A DNA stretch of 64,000 bases, taken from the NCBI GenBank assembly GCA_016788115.1, contig JAEURR010000003.1, positions 1 to 64,000 on the forward strand, read 5' to 3'. A model generated the notes under the pieces. It ran no database searches. It was not told the DNA's origin and saw nothing but the letters and a program-made list of their open reading frames with translations. Below are positions 55,994-64,000 of this stretch, piece by piece (within the stretch, counting starts at the first letter, position 1; each line of letters begins with the position of its first letter). Source of the stretch: Chthonomonas sp. GTDB lineage: Bacteria > Armatimonadota > Fimbriimonadia > Fimbriimonadales > Fimbriimonadaceae. A program made the position numbers and the translations under genes.

Positions 55994-56377
55994 TTAGTAG
56001 ACCGGGAGCTTTTCCTGCAGTTCGGTGCGGAAGGGCTCCAGGTGCTTGACGATGCGGTTCTCCTCGTCCAGCAGGAGCATCTTGGGTTCAATCGGCTCAT
56101 CGGTCAAATCGAAGGCCGCGATGATCACCCGGTCGCCCGGCTGGAAAAACCGCGCTGCGCCGCCGTTCAACCCAACGACCCCGCTAACGCCCCCGAAGAC
56201 GTAGGTGATAATCCGAGCGTCGTGATCGACAGCCCACACGTGCACCAATTCGCCATCCACGATGCCCGCAGCATCGAGAACCGCACGATCGACCTCAATG
56301 CTGCCCACGTAGTCGGGGTTTGCATAGGTTACGCGCGCGTGATGAAGCTTCGCCTTAAGAATCTGTGAGAGCCGCAT
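55994..56377 (-). CDS. panD: Aspartate 1-decarboxylase
   Basis: 127 residues. The self-cleavage site Gly-Ser in NPDYVGSIEVD, SGVVGLNGGAARFFQPGDRVIIAAF and the tail typical of PanD. The serine becomes the pyruvoyl cofactor. It makes beta-alanine for pantothenate. It overlaps the 3' end of ccmF by 23 bp, an unusual partner. Confidence 0.93.
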   Translation of the reverse strand: MRLSQILKAKLHHARVTYANPDYVGSIEVDRAVLDAAGIVDGELVHVWAVDHDARIITYVFGGVSGVVGLNGGAARFFQPGDRVIIAAFDLTDEPIEPKMLLLDEENRIVKHLEPFRTELQEKLPVY

Positions 56378-58775
56378 TTGTGTTTGAAGTGTGTCCTTCG
56401 CCTGCCCTATCTTGGGGCTCTATATTCGAACCCACATCTTTATTAGCGCCGGAGCCGGCCGCTCCGTTGCGACGGCGGTACCAAGCGGACCAAAATCCGC
56501 CTAAGGTCATGATACCAGCCCCTACCCACACCAACAAGGTCATGGGCTTGTAGTACACGTCGAGCGGGAACAGCGGATTCTGGTAATAAACCTGGAGTGT
56601 GACGTCTTGCGTGGCCGCATCCATACGGTCCAGAGCGATCGTCAAGCCGCCTACGTCGGCTCGGAAATGCTCCGGTCCCTGATCGGTGATCGCCATTCCC
56701 GGGCTGACCTTGACGGCGTCGCTCCCCTTGGTCTGCACCAAGAGGTCGGCAAAGAACTTGGTCCCCATCACCCCCGCCTCACCTTCGCGTCGGAAGTTTT
56801 GGTAGGTCACCGTCGTGTCATCCACCTGCAAGCTTTGACCCTTCTTGAGCGTTGTGGGTTCCCCGGCCTCAAACTGCATGGGATAGACGGCCACGTAGAT
56901 GTCGTGCGTCCCGTTCACATGGATCGCCGGGTGGACCGTCGGCGTCGGCTCGCCCTCTCCTGAGAAGGAGTAGTACAGCTCGGGGCTGGAATCAAACCTC
57001 TCGCCACTCAAGCTCTTAAACTCGAAATCGACTTTGTTCCCGCGCTTGGAATAGTCGCGGGCATCGCCATCCTTGAGGTTGATGACATAGCCCAGTGCAA
57101 AGCCGGGTGTTCCTGCTTGGATGACCGTCTGCTCCTTGCGTTGGAGCCCACGGCTTACGATGAGGCCCAGAACCGCCACGACCACGCCAACGTGCGTGAG
57201 CATGCTCCCGATGCCACCCTTCGAGCGCCGCCCTAGCTCAAGCAACTTGGACATATTCGCGCATAGCGTGAACAAACAAAGCCACGACAAGAACAGAATC
57301 CAGTTGGTAACTGGGATGGTGAAACCGAACGGGGCCCAAAGCGAATCCTCTGGCGCAGGCTTGAACTCGTTGTGCACGCCGTATTTCAGCCATAGGATCA
57401 TGCCTGCGAGCAGCACCAACGAAGCCTGAAGAGATCGACCAATACGGTTCAGTACGACCTTCAGCGAGGACCCTCGCCAGCTCAAGAACGGTCCAATCGC
57501 CATCCCCAGGAGCAATGGAATCAGAATCCAGACGAGGATCCGGTTGTACATCGCCTCCTCGACTGCCTTCGGCGCTTTCCCTTGCAGCACGAACAACGCC
57601 GGGATACTCATGCCGACGCCCGCGCCGATCGCCATCGCCAGCAACAACCACTGCGCGGAGACGAACGCGCCCGCACGGCTGAGAAACGACGACGGCTCGG
57701 TCTCCGGCTGCAACTCTTGCCATGAGCGGATGCGCTTGAGCCACATTCCCAGGTAGCCCAACCCAAACACGCCGAGAATGCCGATCAAGACCCAACGCGC
57801 ACCCGCGTCCATCTCGGCAAAGCTGTGCACGCTCTGGTCACCGTACACTCCGGAACGGGTCAAAAACGTGCCGTAAATGAACGTAAGTAGCCCGGTGCCG
57901 GCCAAGAACAGGTTCGAATTCCGACCGGTACCGCGGGTGGTCTGAAGAAGAAGCCCGTGGATCAGCACCACGGTCCACAGCCAAGGGACAAAGCTTGTGT
58001 TCTCGACTGGATCCCATGCCCAGAATCCGCCCCACCCGAGCGTCTCGTAAGCCCAAAATCCGCCCATGCACAGGCCGATTCCCAGCAGCGTGGCGGAAAC
58101 CAGCGCCCAGGGACGAGCGAAGCTCACCCACTTGCTCGAGTCACCCTGGGCCAGCGCCGCAAATCCCAGCGAGAACAAAACGATCAGCGAACCGAAGCCG
58201 AGGAAGATCACCGGCGGGTGAATGGTGATCCAGTAGTTGATCAGCGCGGGCGTCATGCCGCTCCCTTCCGGGGGCATCAGCCGATTGTCGATCATCTCGA
58301 CTTTGAACGGGGACTCGTACGCGAGAATCCCCGCGAGCGCGGCGAGAAACATCGCCGAAGAAACGCTAAACCACCGCCGGTAGTCCGGGAGCTTGCGCAC
58401 CGCCAGCATCGCGAAGAGCGCGCTCGTCAGCGCCCACAGCAGGAAACTTCCCTCCTGCCCCGCCCACATGGCGGCGATCAGGTACGGCTTCTCCAGCGTG
58501 GTATCGGTGTGCCGGAAGACATAGCTGTACTGAAACTGATGGGTCTGAATCAGAATCCCGAGCACTGCGAACGCGGCGAAAAATGAACTGCCGCCGAGCG
58601 TGAAGCTCCAAGCGGCCCAGCGCGCCAAACTCGGGCGCTTGCCCTGGAGCAGCCACAGCACCGTAGACAGCACGAGGACCCCCAGCGAAAGAGTGATGAA
58701 CCCGCGGCCCACTAGCCCCAAGGTCATGGCCCACTGCGCAGGGGCATGCAGTTCAACGTGATTGTGGGGATCCAC
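56355..58775 (-). CDS. ccmF: Cytochrome c haem lyase subunit CcmF
   Basis: 806 residues, about 15 membrane segments. The WWD domain GGFWAWDPVENTSFVPWL is clear, as are conserved haem-ligand histidines (TIHPPVIFLGFGS and HGLLLQTT). It attaches haem to apocytochrome c in system I. Only ccmE and ccmF of that system are here, so the remaining ccm genes are elsewhere or different. It follows ccmE by 5 bp. Confidence 0.95.
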   Translation of the reverse strand: MDPHNHVELHAPAQWAMTLGLVGRGFITLSLGVLVLSTVLWLLQGKRPSLARWAAWSFTLGGSSFFAAFAVLGILIQTHQFQYSYVFRHTDTTLEKPYLIAAMWAGQEGSFLLWALTSALFAMLAVRKLPDYRRWFSVSSAMFLAALAGILAYESPFKVEMIDNRLMPPEGSGMTPALINYWITIHPPVIFLGFGSLIVLFSLGFAALAQGDSSKWVSFARPWALVSATLLGIGLCMGGFWAYETLGWGGFWAWDPVENTSFVPWLWTVVLIHGLLLQTTRGTGRNSNLFLAGTGLLTFIYGTFLTRSGVYGDQSVHSFAEMDAGARWVLIGILGVFGLGYLGMWLKRIRSWQELQPETEPSSFLSRAGAFVSAQWLLLAMAIGAGVGMSIPALFVLQGKAPKAVEEAMYNRILVWILIPLLLGMAIGPFLSWRGSSLKVVLNRIGRSLQASLVLLAGMILWLKYGVHNEFKPAPEDSLWAPFGFTIPVTNWILFLSWLCLFTLCANMSKLLELGRRSKGGIGSMLTHVGVVVAVLGLIVSRGLQRKEQTVIQAGTPGFALGYVINLKDGDARDYSKRGNKVDFEFKSLSGERFDSSPELYYSFSGEGEPTPTVHPAIHVNGTHDIYVAVYPMQFEAGEPTTLKKGQSLQVDDTTVTYQNFRREGEAGVMGTKFFADLLVQTKGSDAVKVSPGMAITDQGPEHFRADVGGLTIALDRMDAATQDVTLQVYYQNPLFPLDVYYKPMTLLVWVGAGIMTLGGFWSAWYRRRNGAAGSGANKDVGSNIEPQDRAGEGHTSNTNAALTDS

Positions 58776-58780
58776 TCAGC

Positions 58781-59170
58781 TTAGGCCTTGTTCAAGCTCT
58801 CGGGCTTGCCCGATTCATACTTGGACGGACACTTGGTCATCAGCTTCTCTGCCTTGAACGACCCGTCATGGTACGAACCGACGGCTACCACCCGAGTGGT
58901 CGTGCCCATATTTGCGGGAGCGTGCCCCTCGTGAAAGACCGTGACGAGCTTCCCGTGGTCATCTCTCAAGGTGAACGTGATCGAGCGCGCGCGCGGTTTT
59001 GAGATCATGGAGCCGCTGACGATCTCGCCGGCGAGATAGACCTTCTCGCCCTTCGATCGGACCGCCTGATCGACGGTGACCGTAGGGTTCGCGGTCATCA
59101 AGAATGCGGAGACCATCGCTGTGAGGGCGACGCTCGCCAGTACGGAGCTCAAGATCACGCTTTTCTTCAT
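58781..59170 (-). CDS. ccmE: Cytochrome c haem chaperone CcmE, CxxxY type
   Basis: 129 residues with an N-terminal anchor (MKKSVILSSVLASVALTAMV) and an OB fold (YLAGEIVSG...ITFTLRDDHGKLVTVFHEG). The haem-binding position in the conserved end GSFKAEKLMTKCPSKYES is Cys114 with Tyr118. In E. coli it is a His-xxx-Tyr site. The CxxxY form occurs in system I* of some archaea and deltaproteobacteria. Confidence 0.93.
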   Translation of the reverse strand: MKKSVILSSVLASVALTAMVSAFLMTANPTVTVDQAVRSKGEKVYLAGEIVSGSMISKPRARSITFTLRDDHGKLVTVFHEGHAPANMGTTTRVVAVGSYHDGSFKAEKLMTKCPSKYESGKPESLNKA

Positions 59171-59217
59171 GAATTCCTAGGCTATTGTACGCGATCAGAC
59201 CTCTCCCCTGGATGAGA

Positions 59218-59223
59218 TACAAT
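59218..59223 (+). promoter_or_regulatory. -10 box just before the gene at 59234
   Basis: TACAAT ends 10 bases before ATG 59234, with no ribosome-binding site between them, so the transcript is probably leaderless or nearly so. Confidence 0.45.
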
Positions 59224-59233
59224 AGGGCTCTTC

Positions 59234-59797
59234 ATGACGTGGACCCCGAGGATATTTGCAGTGTTGCTTGGCGCAGCGTTGGTGGCGCTCGCCGCGACCC
59301 AGCCCGCGCCCGAAGCGTTTCGCTCCGGAGTGCCCGGGACGACGGACCCCCAAGGGACGCTCCACTTTGAGACTCAAGTGGGCAGTTTCAAGCTGCTGGA
59401 CGGCCAGGGTCGCGTCGATATGACGTTTCGCGGAACGGTCATGCTCAACCTCAAACCGGGCGCAAACGTCCAGACCTTCGGCAAGATCCGCAAGCAGTAC
59501 GAAGGCCGCGGACGCGTCGTCTACTTCGGCGAGGGGCGCATGGTGTTCGTCGGGAAGTGGCGAAGTGCACAATTTTTCGGCAAGAATTTGAAGGCCACGT
59601 GGTTCGGTCACGGACGGGTCCGCATCATTAGCGAATTCTTCAAGGACCCCAAGACTGGCGAACTTGTCACCGGGCAGTTCTGGTACGACGACCCGAGCGA
59701 CAAGGAATATTGGTTCACCGGAGGCACACAAGAGATTCCGCTGCCTCGGCCCAAGGAGGAATCGATTAGCCCAACTCCACGCGAGCGCAAGGATTAG
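59234..59797 (+). CDS. Secreted hypothetical protein
   Basis: 187 residues. Signal peptide MTWTPRIFAVLLGAALVALA. The mature part is beta-rich with repeated Gly-Arg phrases (GQGRVDMTFRGTVML, YEGRGRVVYFGEGRMVFVGKW, WFGHGRVRIIS). No family recognised. Two bases separate it from the next gene, with which it is probably co-transcribed. It is divergent from ccmE. Confidence 0.75.
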   Translation: MTWTPRIFAVLLGAALVALAATQPAPEAFRSGVPGTTDPQGTLHFETQVGSFKLLDGQGRVDMTFRGTVMLNLKPGANVQTFGKIRKQYEGRGRVVYFGEGRMVFVGKWRSAQFFGKNLKATWFGHGRVRIISEFFKDPKTGELVTGQFWYDDPSDKEYWFTGGTQEIPLPRPKEESISPTPRERKD

Positions 59798-59799
59798 GT

Positions 59800-60567
59800 T
59801 TGCTCAGGCAGACGTTCTGCCATATCCCGGGCATCGGCCGCGAGACTGAACGAAGTCTGTGGTCCCAAGGCTGTTCGGACTGGGACAGTCTGTTGGCGAC
59901 CCCGGATCAGTTCTCGCTGGGCACCGCTGGCACCGAGCCCACCCTGCAAGAGCTACGCAAGTCGGTCCGGGCGCTGGAAAACCAGGATGCCAACTACTTT
60001 CGTAAGTGCCTGGGCCAACAAGAAGCCTGGCGAGCCTGGCCCGATTTTCGAGATTCCTGTGTCTATCTGGACATCGAGACCGACGGTGGACGGTTTGGCC
60101 AATCAGTCACCGTCGTGGGGCTCTACGATGGCAAAGAGTTCACCGCGCTGATCAAGGACGACAACCTCGACTCGTTCCTCGACATCATCGAGCAGTTCAA
60201 GATGATTGTCACCTTTTTCGGTACCGGCTTCGACCTACCGATGCTGGAGCGACGGTTCAAGGGATACCGCTTCAAGCAGATTCATCTCGACCTGTGCTAT
60301 GCCCTCAAACGCATCGGCTATTCCGGCGGGCTCAAGAAGATCGAACGACAGTTGGGCATCGCACGCGGCAGCGAAGTCGACGGCATGAATGGCCGCGACG
60401 CCATCCGCTTATGGAGCGAGTACCGCCGCGGCTATGAGGAGTCTCTCAAAGTCCTTGTCGATTACAACCGTGAAGACGTCGTAAACCTGGAGCGGCTCGC
60501 ATCGGTCGCCTACGAAGGACTCAAGCAACACGCCCTCACCGGACAAGCTGCCGCGCCACGGTCTTGA
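59800..60567 (+). CDS. YprB-like RNase H-fold exonuclease
   Basis: 255 residues from TTG 59800. An N-terminal helix-hairpin-helix-like segment (FCHIPGIGRETERSLW) and an RNase H-like/DnaQ-type core: YLDIETDGG with the first acidic pair, TFFGTGFDLPML (Asp), LIKDD and LVDYNREDVVNL (final Asp). It fits the predicted 3'-5' exonuclease YprB family. YprB is a neighbour of the YprA/MrfA helicase in Bacillus; here the helicase is 20 kb away. The 3' end overlaps the threonine aldolase gene by 32 bp. Confidence 0.82.
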   Translation: MLRQTFCHIPGIGRETERSLWSQGCSDWDSLLATPDQFSLGTAGTEPTLQELRKSVRALENQDANYFRKCLGQQEAWRAWPDFRDSCVYLDIETDGGRFGQSVTVVGLYDGKEFTALIKDDNLDSFLDIIEQFKMIVTFFGTGFDLPMLERRFKGYRFKQIHLDLCYALKRIGYSGGLKKIERQLGIARGSEVDGMNGRDAIRLWSEYRRGYEESLKVLVDYNREDVVNLERLASVAYEGLKQHALTGQAAAPRS

Positions 60568-61573
60568 ACCCGGTAACGCACCGTTCCAGCGATTTGTCGG
60601 TAATGTGGTGATGCAGGACAAGCCGGATGCGACGCTCCGCAGGGAGCATCGTCCAAACGCCCAGTTCGCGTAGCCGGTTCATCCATTCCACGGCGGGCCC
60701 AGGGGTTTCGACCATCACCATGTTGCTCTCGATGCGATCCGTCCAAACGCGAATGCCCGAGACGCCCTGAAGCGCCGCGCCCAGCCGTTTCGAGCGGTCG
60801 TGATCTTCCGCGAGACGGTCCACCATGGTACGGACCGCCACCTGACCTGCGGCTGCCAAAATGCCTGCCTGACGCATTCCACCGCCGAACCGCTTCCGCC
60901 AGTTCCGCGCCTCGGCGATGAACTCGCCGCCACCACACAACACCGACCCCACCGGTGCCCCGAGTCCCTTGCTGAGGCATAGGGTCACGGAGTCCACCGT
61001 CGAGGTCAGTTCCGCCAGCGTAACTCCTAGCGCGACGTGAGCATTCCAAGCGCGCGCACCATCCAAGTGAACCTTCATGCCCGATTCGTGGGCCAATCCG
61101 CTCAAAGCCGCCATCTGCCCCAATGAAGTCAGGGTCCCGCCCGCGCGATTGTGCGTGTTCTCGATGCACAGCAGCGTCGATCCCGGTGTGACGAAGCTCT
61201 TCTTGGTGATCCGCTTTCGGACCTCGTCGAGGTCCAGGACTCCGCGTTCCGAGGCGATCCCACGGCTCATGACTCCCGCGAACAGCGCAGGCGCGCCGCC
61301 TTCGTAGAAGAACACGTGCGAGTCTTCCTCGGCAATCACCGCATCGCCCGGAGTCGTCCAAGTCGCGATCGCCATTTGGTTCCCCATGGTCCCGCTCGGC
61401 ACGAAGACTCCGGCCTCCATCCCCGCCATCGCTGCAACCTCGTTCTCCAGCTCGATCACCGTGGGGTCATCGCCAAGGACGTCATCGCCCACTTGCGCCG
61501 ACGCCATCGCGTCCAACATCTCGGGCGTCGGACGTGTTACGGTATCACTTCGAAAGTCGTCGATCGGGTTCAT
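60536..61573 (-). CDS. ltaE: Low-specificity L-threonine aldolase
   Basis: 345 residues from Met 61573. [46 protein letters not shown] and the PLP lysine in [13 protein letters not shown] are typical. It splits threonine or allo-threonine to glycine and acetaldehyde. Convergent with the exonuclease gene. Confidence 0.94.
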   Translation of the reverse strand: MNPIDDFRSDTVTRPTPEMLDAMASAQVGDDVLGDDPTVIELENEVAAMAGMEAGVFVPSGTMGNQMAIATWTTPGDAVIAEEDSHVFFYEGGAPALFAGVMSRGIASERGVLDLDEVRKRITKKSFVTPGSTLLCIENTHNRAGGTLTSLGQMAALSGLAHESGMKVHLDGARAWNAHVALGVTLAELTSTVDSVTLCLSKGLGAPVGSVLCGGGEFIAEARNWRKRFGGGMRQAGILAAAGQVAVRTMVDRLAEDHDRSKRLGAALQGVSGIRVWTDRIESNMVMVETPGPAVEWMNRLRELGVWTMLPAERRIRLVLHHHITDKSLERCVTGFKTVARQLVR

Positions 61574-61768
61574 AGGTCCTAGGATTTGCATTGCGCTCTT
61601 TATGTCAAGAAAATGTCGCCATGAGAGTAAAGAACTCTATGCGCATTCCGAGAACATAGAAGAGCGTGCAGGTGGGCGCATGTTACACCGATTTCGTAAG
61701 AGCTGGCCTCCACACTGCGCCGCTGCATCCGCTACCCAACGGGCGTTCTTGATCGCCCTAGAGCACGC

Positions 61769-62632
61769 ATGATCTCTATTGACCGCCTAAAGCTTATGGC
61801 GCGACGACCGCCGGAGTTGCTCATCGCACCTCGGACGATCAGCGTGTTACGCCATCTAGCTCAAGCGTCTGCGCCCAGCGAGTTGTATGTTCGGGCACTC
61901 CAGGCGGACCTCGTCGCGGGCGTCCGATTCTTGCGAACTCACGGGATCCTCGACCGGACGACTGAGACCCGGATGATGTCTTTGGAAGCAGCCGTGCGGG
62001 GTGCCAAGACTGCGGGGATTCTCCAGTTCATTTCGCAAGCGCTCTTACAGCGAGGCGTGGGCGAGGACCTACCAGGCATCCCGTTCTCTCGCGCCCGGTT
62101 CTTGCGGCACTGCGCGTTTGTCGGCAGCTTTTGCCGCACGTATGCGACGATACGCCCACTCCCTGGCGTCTCTCCCGATACCGCCTACATGTTCGGGGCC
62201 GCCCACGATATCGGAACGATTGAGCTTGCCAAGCTCGCTCCGGAAGTGTTCACCTCCGTCTCCAGTTTCGCCCGCCAATGCGGTACGTCGTTCGATGTCG
62301 CGTTTTCTTGTTCCTTCCCCGAGTCCATCCACTCCCTCGGGGCCATTTTCGCAACTAACTGGCGTCTGCAACGCGAGTTCTCTGGGATGCTCGCCCGGTT
62401 CGATCAGGACACTCTGGAACCCGACGATGATCTGCTGGCGGTCGTGCTGATTGCCGACTGGCTATCCAGCCAAAACAACGCCACCTGGGAGCAGTGGCCC
62501 GCCATGTCGGTCCTGCCTCTCGCCATCGCCGAGCGATACACCGCCGAGCGCGAATTCTACGACGACGTCGCGCAGCAGACCCTGGAGTACTTGCAATCCC
62601 GGTTCGCGGGAGTCGCCCGCCCGGCAGCCTAG
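61769..62632 (+). CDS. HDOD-like domain protein
   Basis: 287 residues, all-helical. [42 protein letters not shown] matches the HDOD output-domain core. Most metal ligands of true HD phosphodiesterases are missing, which is normal for HDOD. Such proteins act in signalling, often with cyclic-di-GMP. No other domain is attached. Its stop shares a CTAG with the convergent aminotransferase. Confidence 0.7.
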   Translation: MISIDRLKLMARRPPELLIAPRTISVLRHLAQASAPSELYVRALQADLVAGVRFLRTHGILDRTTETRMMSLEAAVRGAKTAGILQFISQALLQRGVGEDLPGIPFSRARFLRHCAFVGSFCRTYATIRPLPGVSPDTAYMFGAAHDIGTIELAKLAPEVFTSVSSFARQCGTSFDVAFSCSFPESIHSLGAIFATNWRLQREFSGMLARFDQDTLEPDDDLLAVVLIADWLSSQNNATWEQWPAMSVLPLAIAERYTAEREFYDDVAQQTLEYLQSRFAGVARPAA

Positions 62633-63885
62633 ACCAACGAAGCGAGGAGATCGGCCGTCTCCGCCAGCGCTTCACCAAAAATACGCACGGCAAAGTCGAC
62701 TTGCTCAGCCGTGATGATGAGTGGCGGCTCAAAGCGAATCACACGCGCATTGTTCAGCGTGTAAGCGGCGATCAGCCCGCGCTTCGTCATCTGCGCAACC
62801 GTCAGTTCGCCAACTTCGTCCTGAGTGAACTCGACCCCGATCATCAAGCTCTCGCCACGAACCTCGTGAATCAGTTCCGAGTAGCGGGCTTGAACTTCTT
62901 TCAGGCCGGACATCAGTTGGGCCCCGCGCTCGCGGCTGCGCTCAACCAATCCTTCCCGCTCGATCACATCCAAGGTTGCCAGGGCAGCGCGGCAAGCGAG
63001 CGGATTGCCGCCAAAGGTACTCGTGTGCATGAGCGGATTCTTTCCGTAGACCGCATCCCATACTGCCTTGGTCCCGAGCGTCGCGCCGATGGGCATGACC
63101 CCACCGCCAAGCGCTTTGGCCAGACACATCAGGTCCGGAGCGACCCTCTCCTTCTCGCAGCCGAACATGTAGCCGCATCGACCGAGTCCCGTTTGCACTT
63201 CGTCTGCGATCATCAGCGCGCCGTGACGGTCGCACGCCTCCCGGATCTTCGTCAAATACCCTTGGGGCGCAACGTGGATGCCGCCCTCGCCCTGGATGGT
63301 CTCAATGATCACCGCCGCGGTTTCGTCATCGACCGCCTGCTCCATCTCCGCGGCATCGCCATACTCCACGAACACTGGGCCCGGCATGAGCGGTCGGAAC
63401 ATATCTTGGTACTTGGATCGGCCTGTGGTTGCCAGCGCGCCTAGCGTCTTGCCGTGGTACCCGCCGTGGGTCGAGACGATCTTGCTGCGTCCGGTCGCGC
63501 CCTTCGCGAACTTCAGAGCGGCCTCAACCGCCTCCGTACCGCTATTACTAAAAAACGTGAACTGCAGATTTCCTGGCGAGATCCGTGCCAGCCGCTCGGC
63601 AAGCTCGGTCGCCACTGCGCCGAAGAACACCTTGCTGCTCAGCGGCATGGTGTCCAGTTGGTCTTTCACCGCGGCAACCACGTGCGGGTGCCGGTGGCCC
63701 ACCGAGAACACGCCGTAGCCACCGAGACAGTCCAGATACTCGCGCCCTTCGTGGTCCCAGATGGTGCACCCTTCCGCCCGCATCTCGACCCCGAATCCGG
63801 CGAAGTTCATGAGCTTGCCCAAATAGGGATTTACGTACTCGGCGAACTGGTCCGCGACGTGCGCGTGAAAGCGATCGGCATCCAT
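62629..63885 (-). CDS. Class III aminotransferase, acetylornithine/putrescine-like
   Basis: 418 residues from Met 63885. LDCLGGYGVFSVGHRHP, FSNSGTEAVEAALKFAKGATGRSKIVSTHGGYHGKTLGAL, the Asp of LMIADEVQTGLGRCG and GKNPLMHTSTFGGNPLA; the PLP lysine is in LAKALGGG. It transfers the omega-amino group of a diamine or ornithine derivative. The PLSSKVFFGAVATELAERLA segment resembles putrescine aminotransferases of the PatA type. Confidence 0.9.
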   Translation of the reverse strand: MDADRFHAHVADQFAEYVNPYLGKLMNFAGFGVEMRAEGCTIWDHEGREYLDCLGGYGVFSVGHRHPHVVAAVKDQLDTMPLSSKVFFGAVATELAERLARISPGNLQFTFFSNSGTEAVEAALKFAKGATGRSKIVSTHGGYHGKTLGALATTGRSKYQDMFRPLMPGPVFVEYGDAAEMEQAVDDETAAVIIETIQGEGGIHVAPQGYLTKIREACDRHGALMIADEVQTGLGRCGYMFGCEKERVAPDLMCLAKALGGGVMPIGATLGTKAVWDAVYGKNPLMHTSTFGGNPLACRAALATLDVIEREGLVERSRERGAQLMSGLKEVQARYSELIHEVRGESLMIGVEFTQDEVGELTVAQMTKRGLIAAYTLNNARVIRFEPPLIITAEQVDFAVRIFGEALAETADLLASLV

Positions 63886-63931
63886 GCGATTGAGGATACC
63901 AACCCGGGGGCCGGAGGACCGGGACGTACGG

Positions 63932-64000
63932 TTACTTCTCGGAGAGCAGTTTGAGTAATTCCGTCCACGAGCGCCTGTCCGCATCGGCGTTGTAGCCGAC
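63932..64000 (-). CDS. C-terminal end of a gene running off the right edge (partial)
   Basis: An open minus-strand frame ends at TAA (63932-63934). The visible 22 residues (VGYNADADRRSWTELLKLLSEK) resemble the end of alpha/beta or dienelactone hydrolases, where a helix with a Trp precedes the last strand. This assignment is weak. Confidence 0.45.
   Translation of the reverse strand, partial: VGYNADADRRSWTELLKLLSEK

Overview
The window looks like chromosomal DNA from a free-living, heterotrophic, didermic bacterium, most likely of the Armatimonadota/Fimbriimonadia type. This is an inference. It rests on two secreted proteins ending in PEP-CTERM-like sorting tails, a cytochrome c maturation system with a CxxxY-type CcmE, a type-3 (archaeal-like) ProRS, ThyX, a class I FbaB aldolase and TatC. 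Genes are densely packed, with many 4-bp start/stop overlaps and several convergent pairs that overlap at their stop codons. No rRNA, CRISPR array, integrase or complete insertion sequence was seen.

Region 1 (1-8173) is accessory. tRNA-Arg(CCT) (66-141) is followed by three further partial copies of its 3' half (5959-6002, 6921-6964, 8130-8173), which split the DNA downstream into three modules. Module 1 (about 5.8 kb) carries a PLP aminotransferase, a TIR-like protein and two unrecognised multi-pass membrane proteins. I consider it a candidate undescribed defence or conflict cassette. Module 2 carries one hypothetical protein and module 3 a secreted S9-type hydrolase.

Region 2 (8335-13225) holds a GH130 phosphorylase overlapping a GT4 glycosyltransferase, then decayed DNA with an Rhs remnant, then a small receiver-like protein.

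Region 3 (13374-36761) is core metabolism and housekeeping: CoA-transferase subunit A, FbaB, ThyX-RuvC, a vanadium-haloperoxidase-like lipoprotein, citrate synthase, a LOG protein and ProRS. A fully overlapping seven-gene operon follows (DUF423, thioredoxin-like lipoprotein, HisN-like, RuvX, MltG, YqeG-GtrA fusion, AroE). After it come RNase P RNA, a membrane cyclase-like protein with LipB, Cca, FmdB-Tdk, Acs and tRNA-Pro.

Region 4 (36976-64000) includes a MrfA-type helicase with TatC, a Gly-rich secreted protein, two PEP-CTERM proteins (one next to an ECF sigma/anti-sigma pair), a free-standing C-terminal half of UvrA, an M3 peptidase and tRNA-Trp. An operon runs from a BtuF-like lipoprotein through MtnP, a HEAT protein and RpiB to two S41 proteins, of which the first has lost its catalytic serine. 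CcmE-CcmF-PanD, a YprB-like exonuclease, threonine aldolase, an HDOD protein and a class III aminotransferase close the window.
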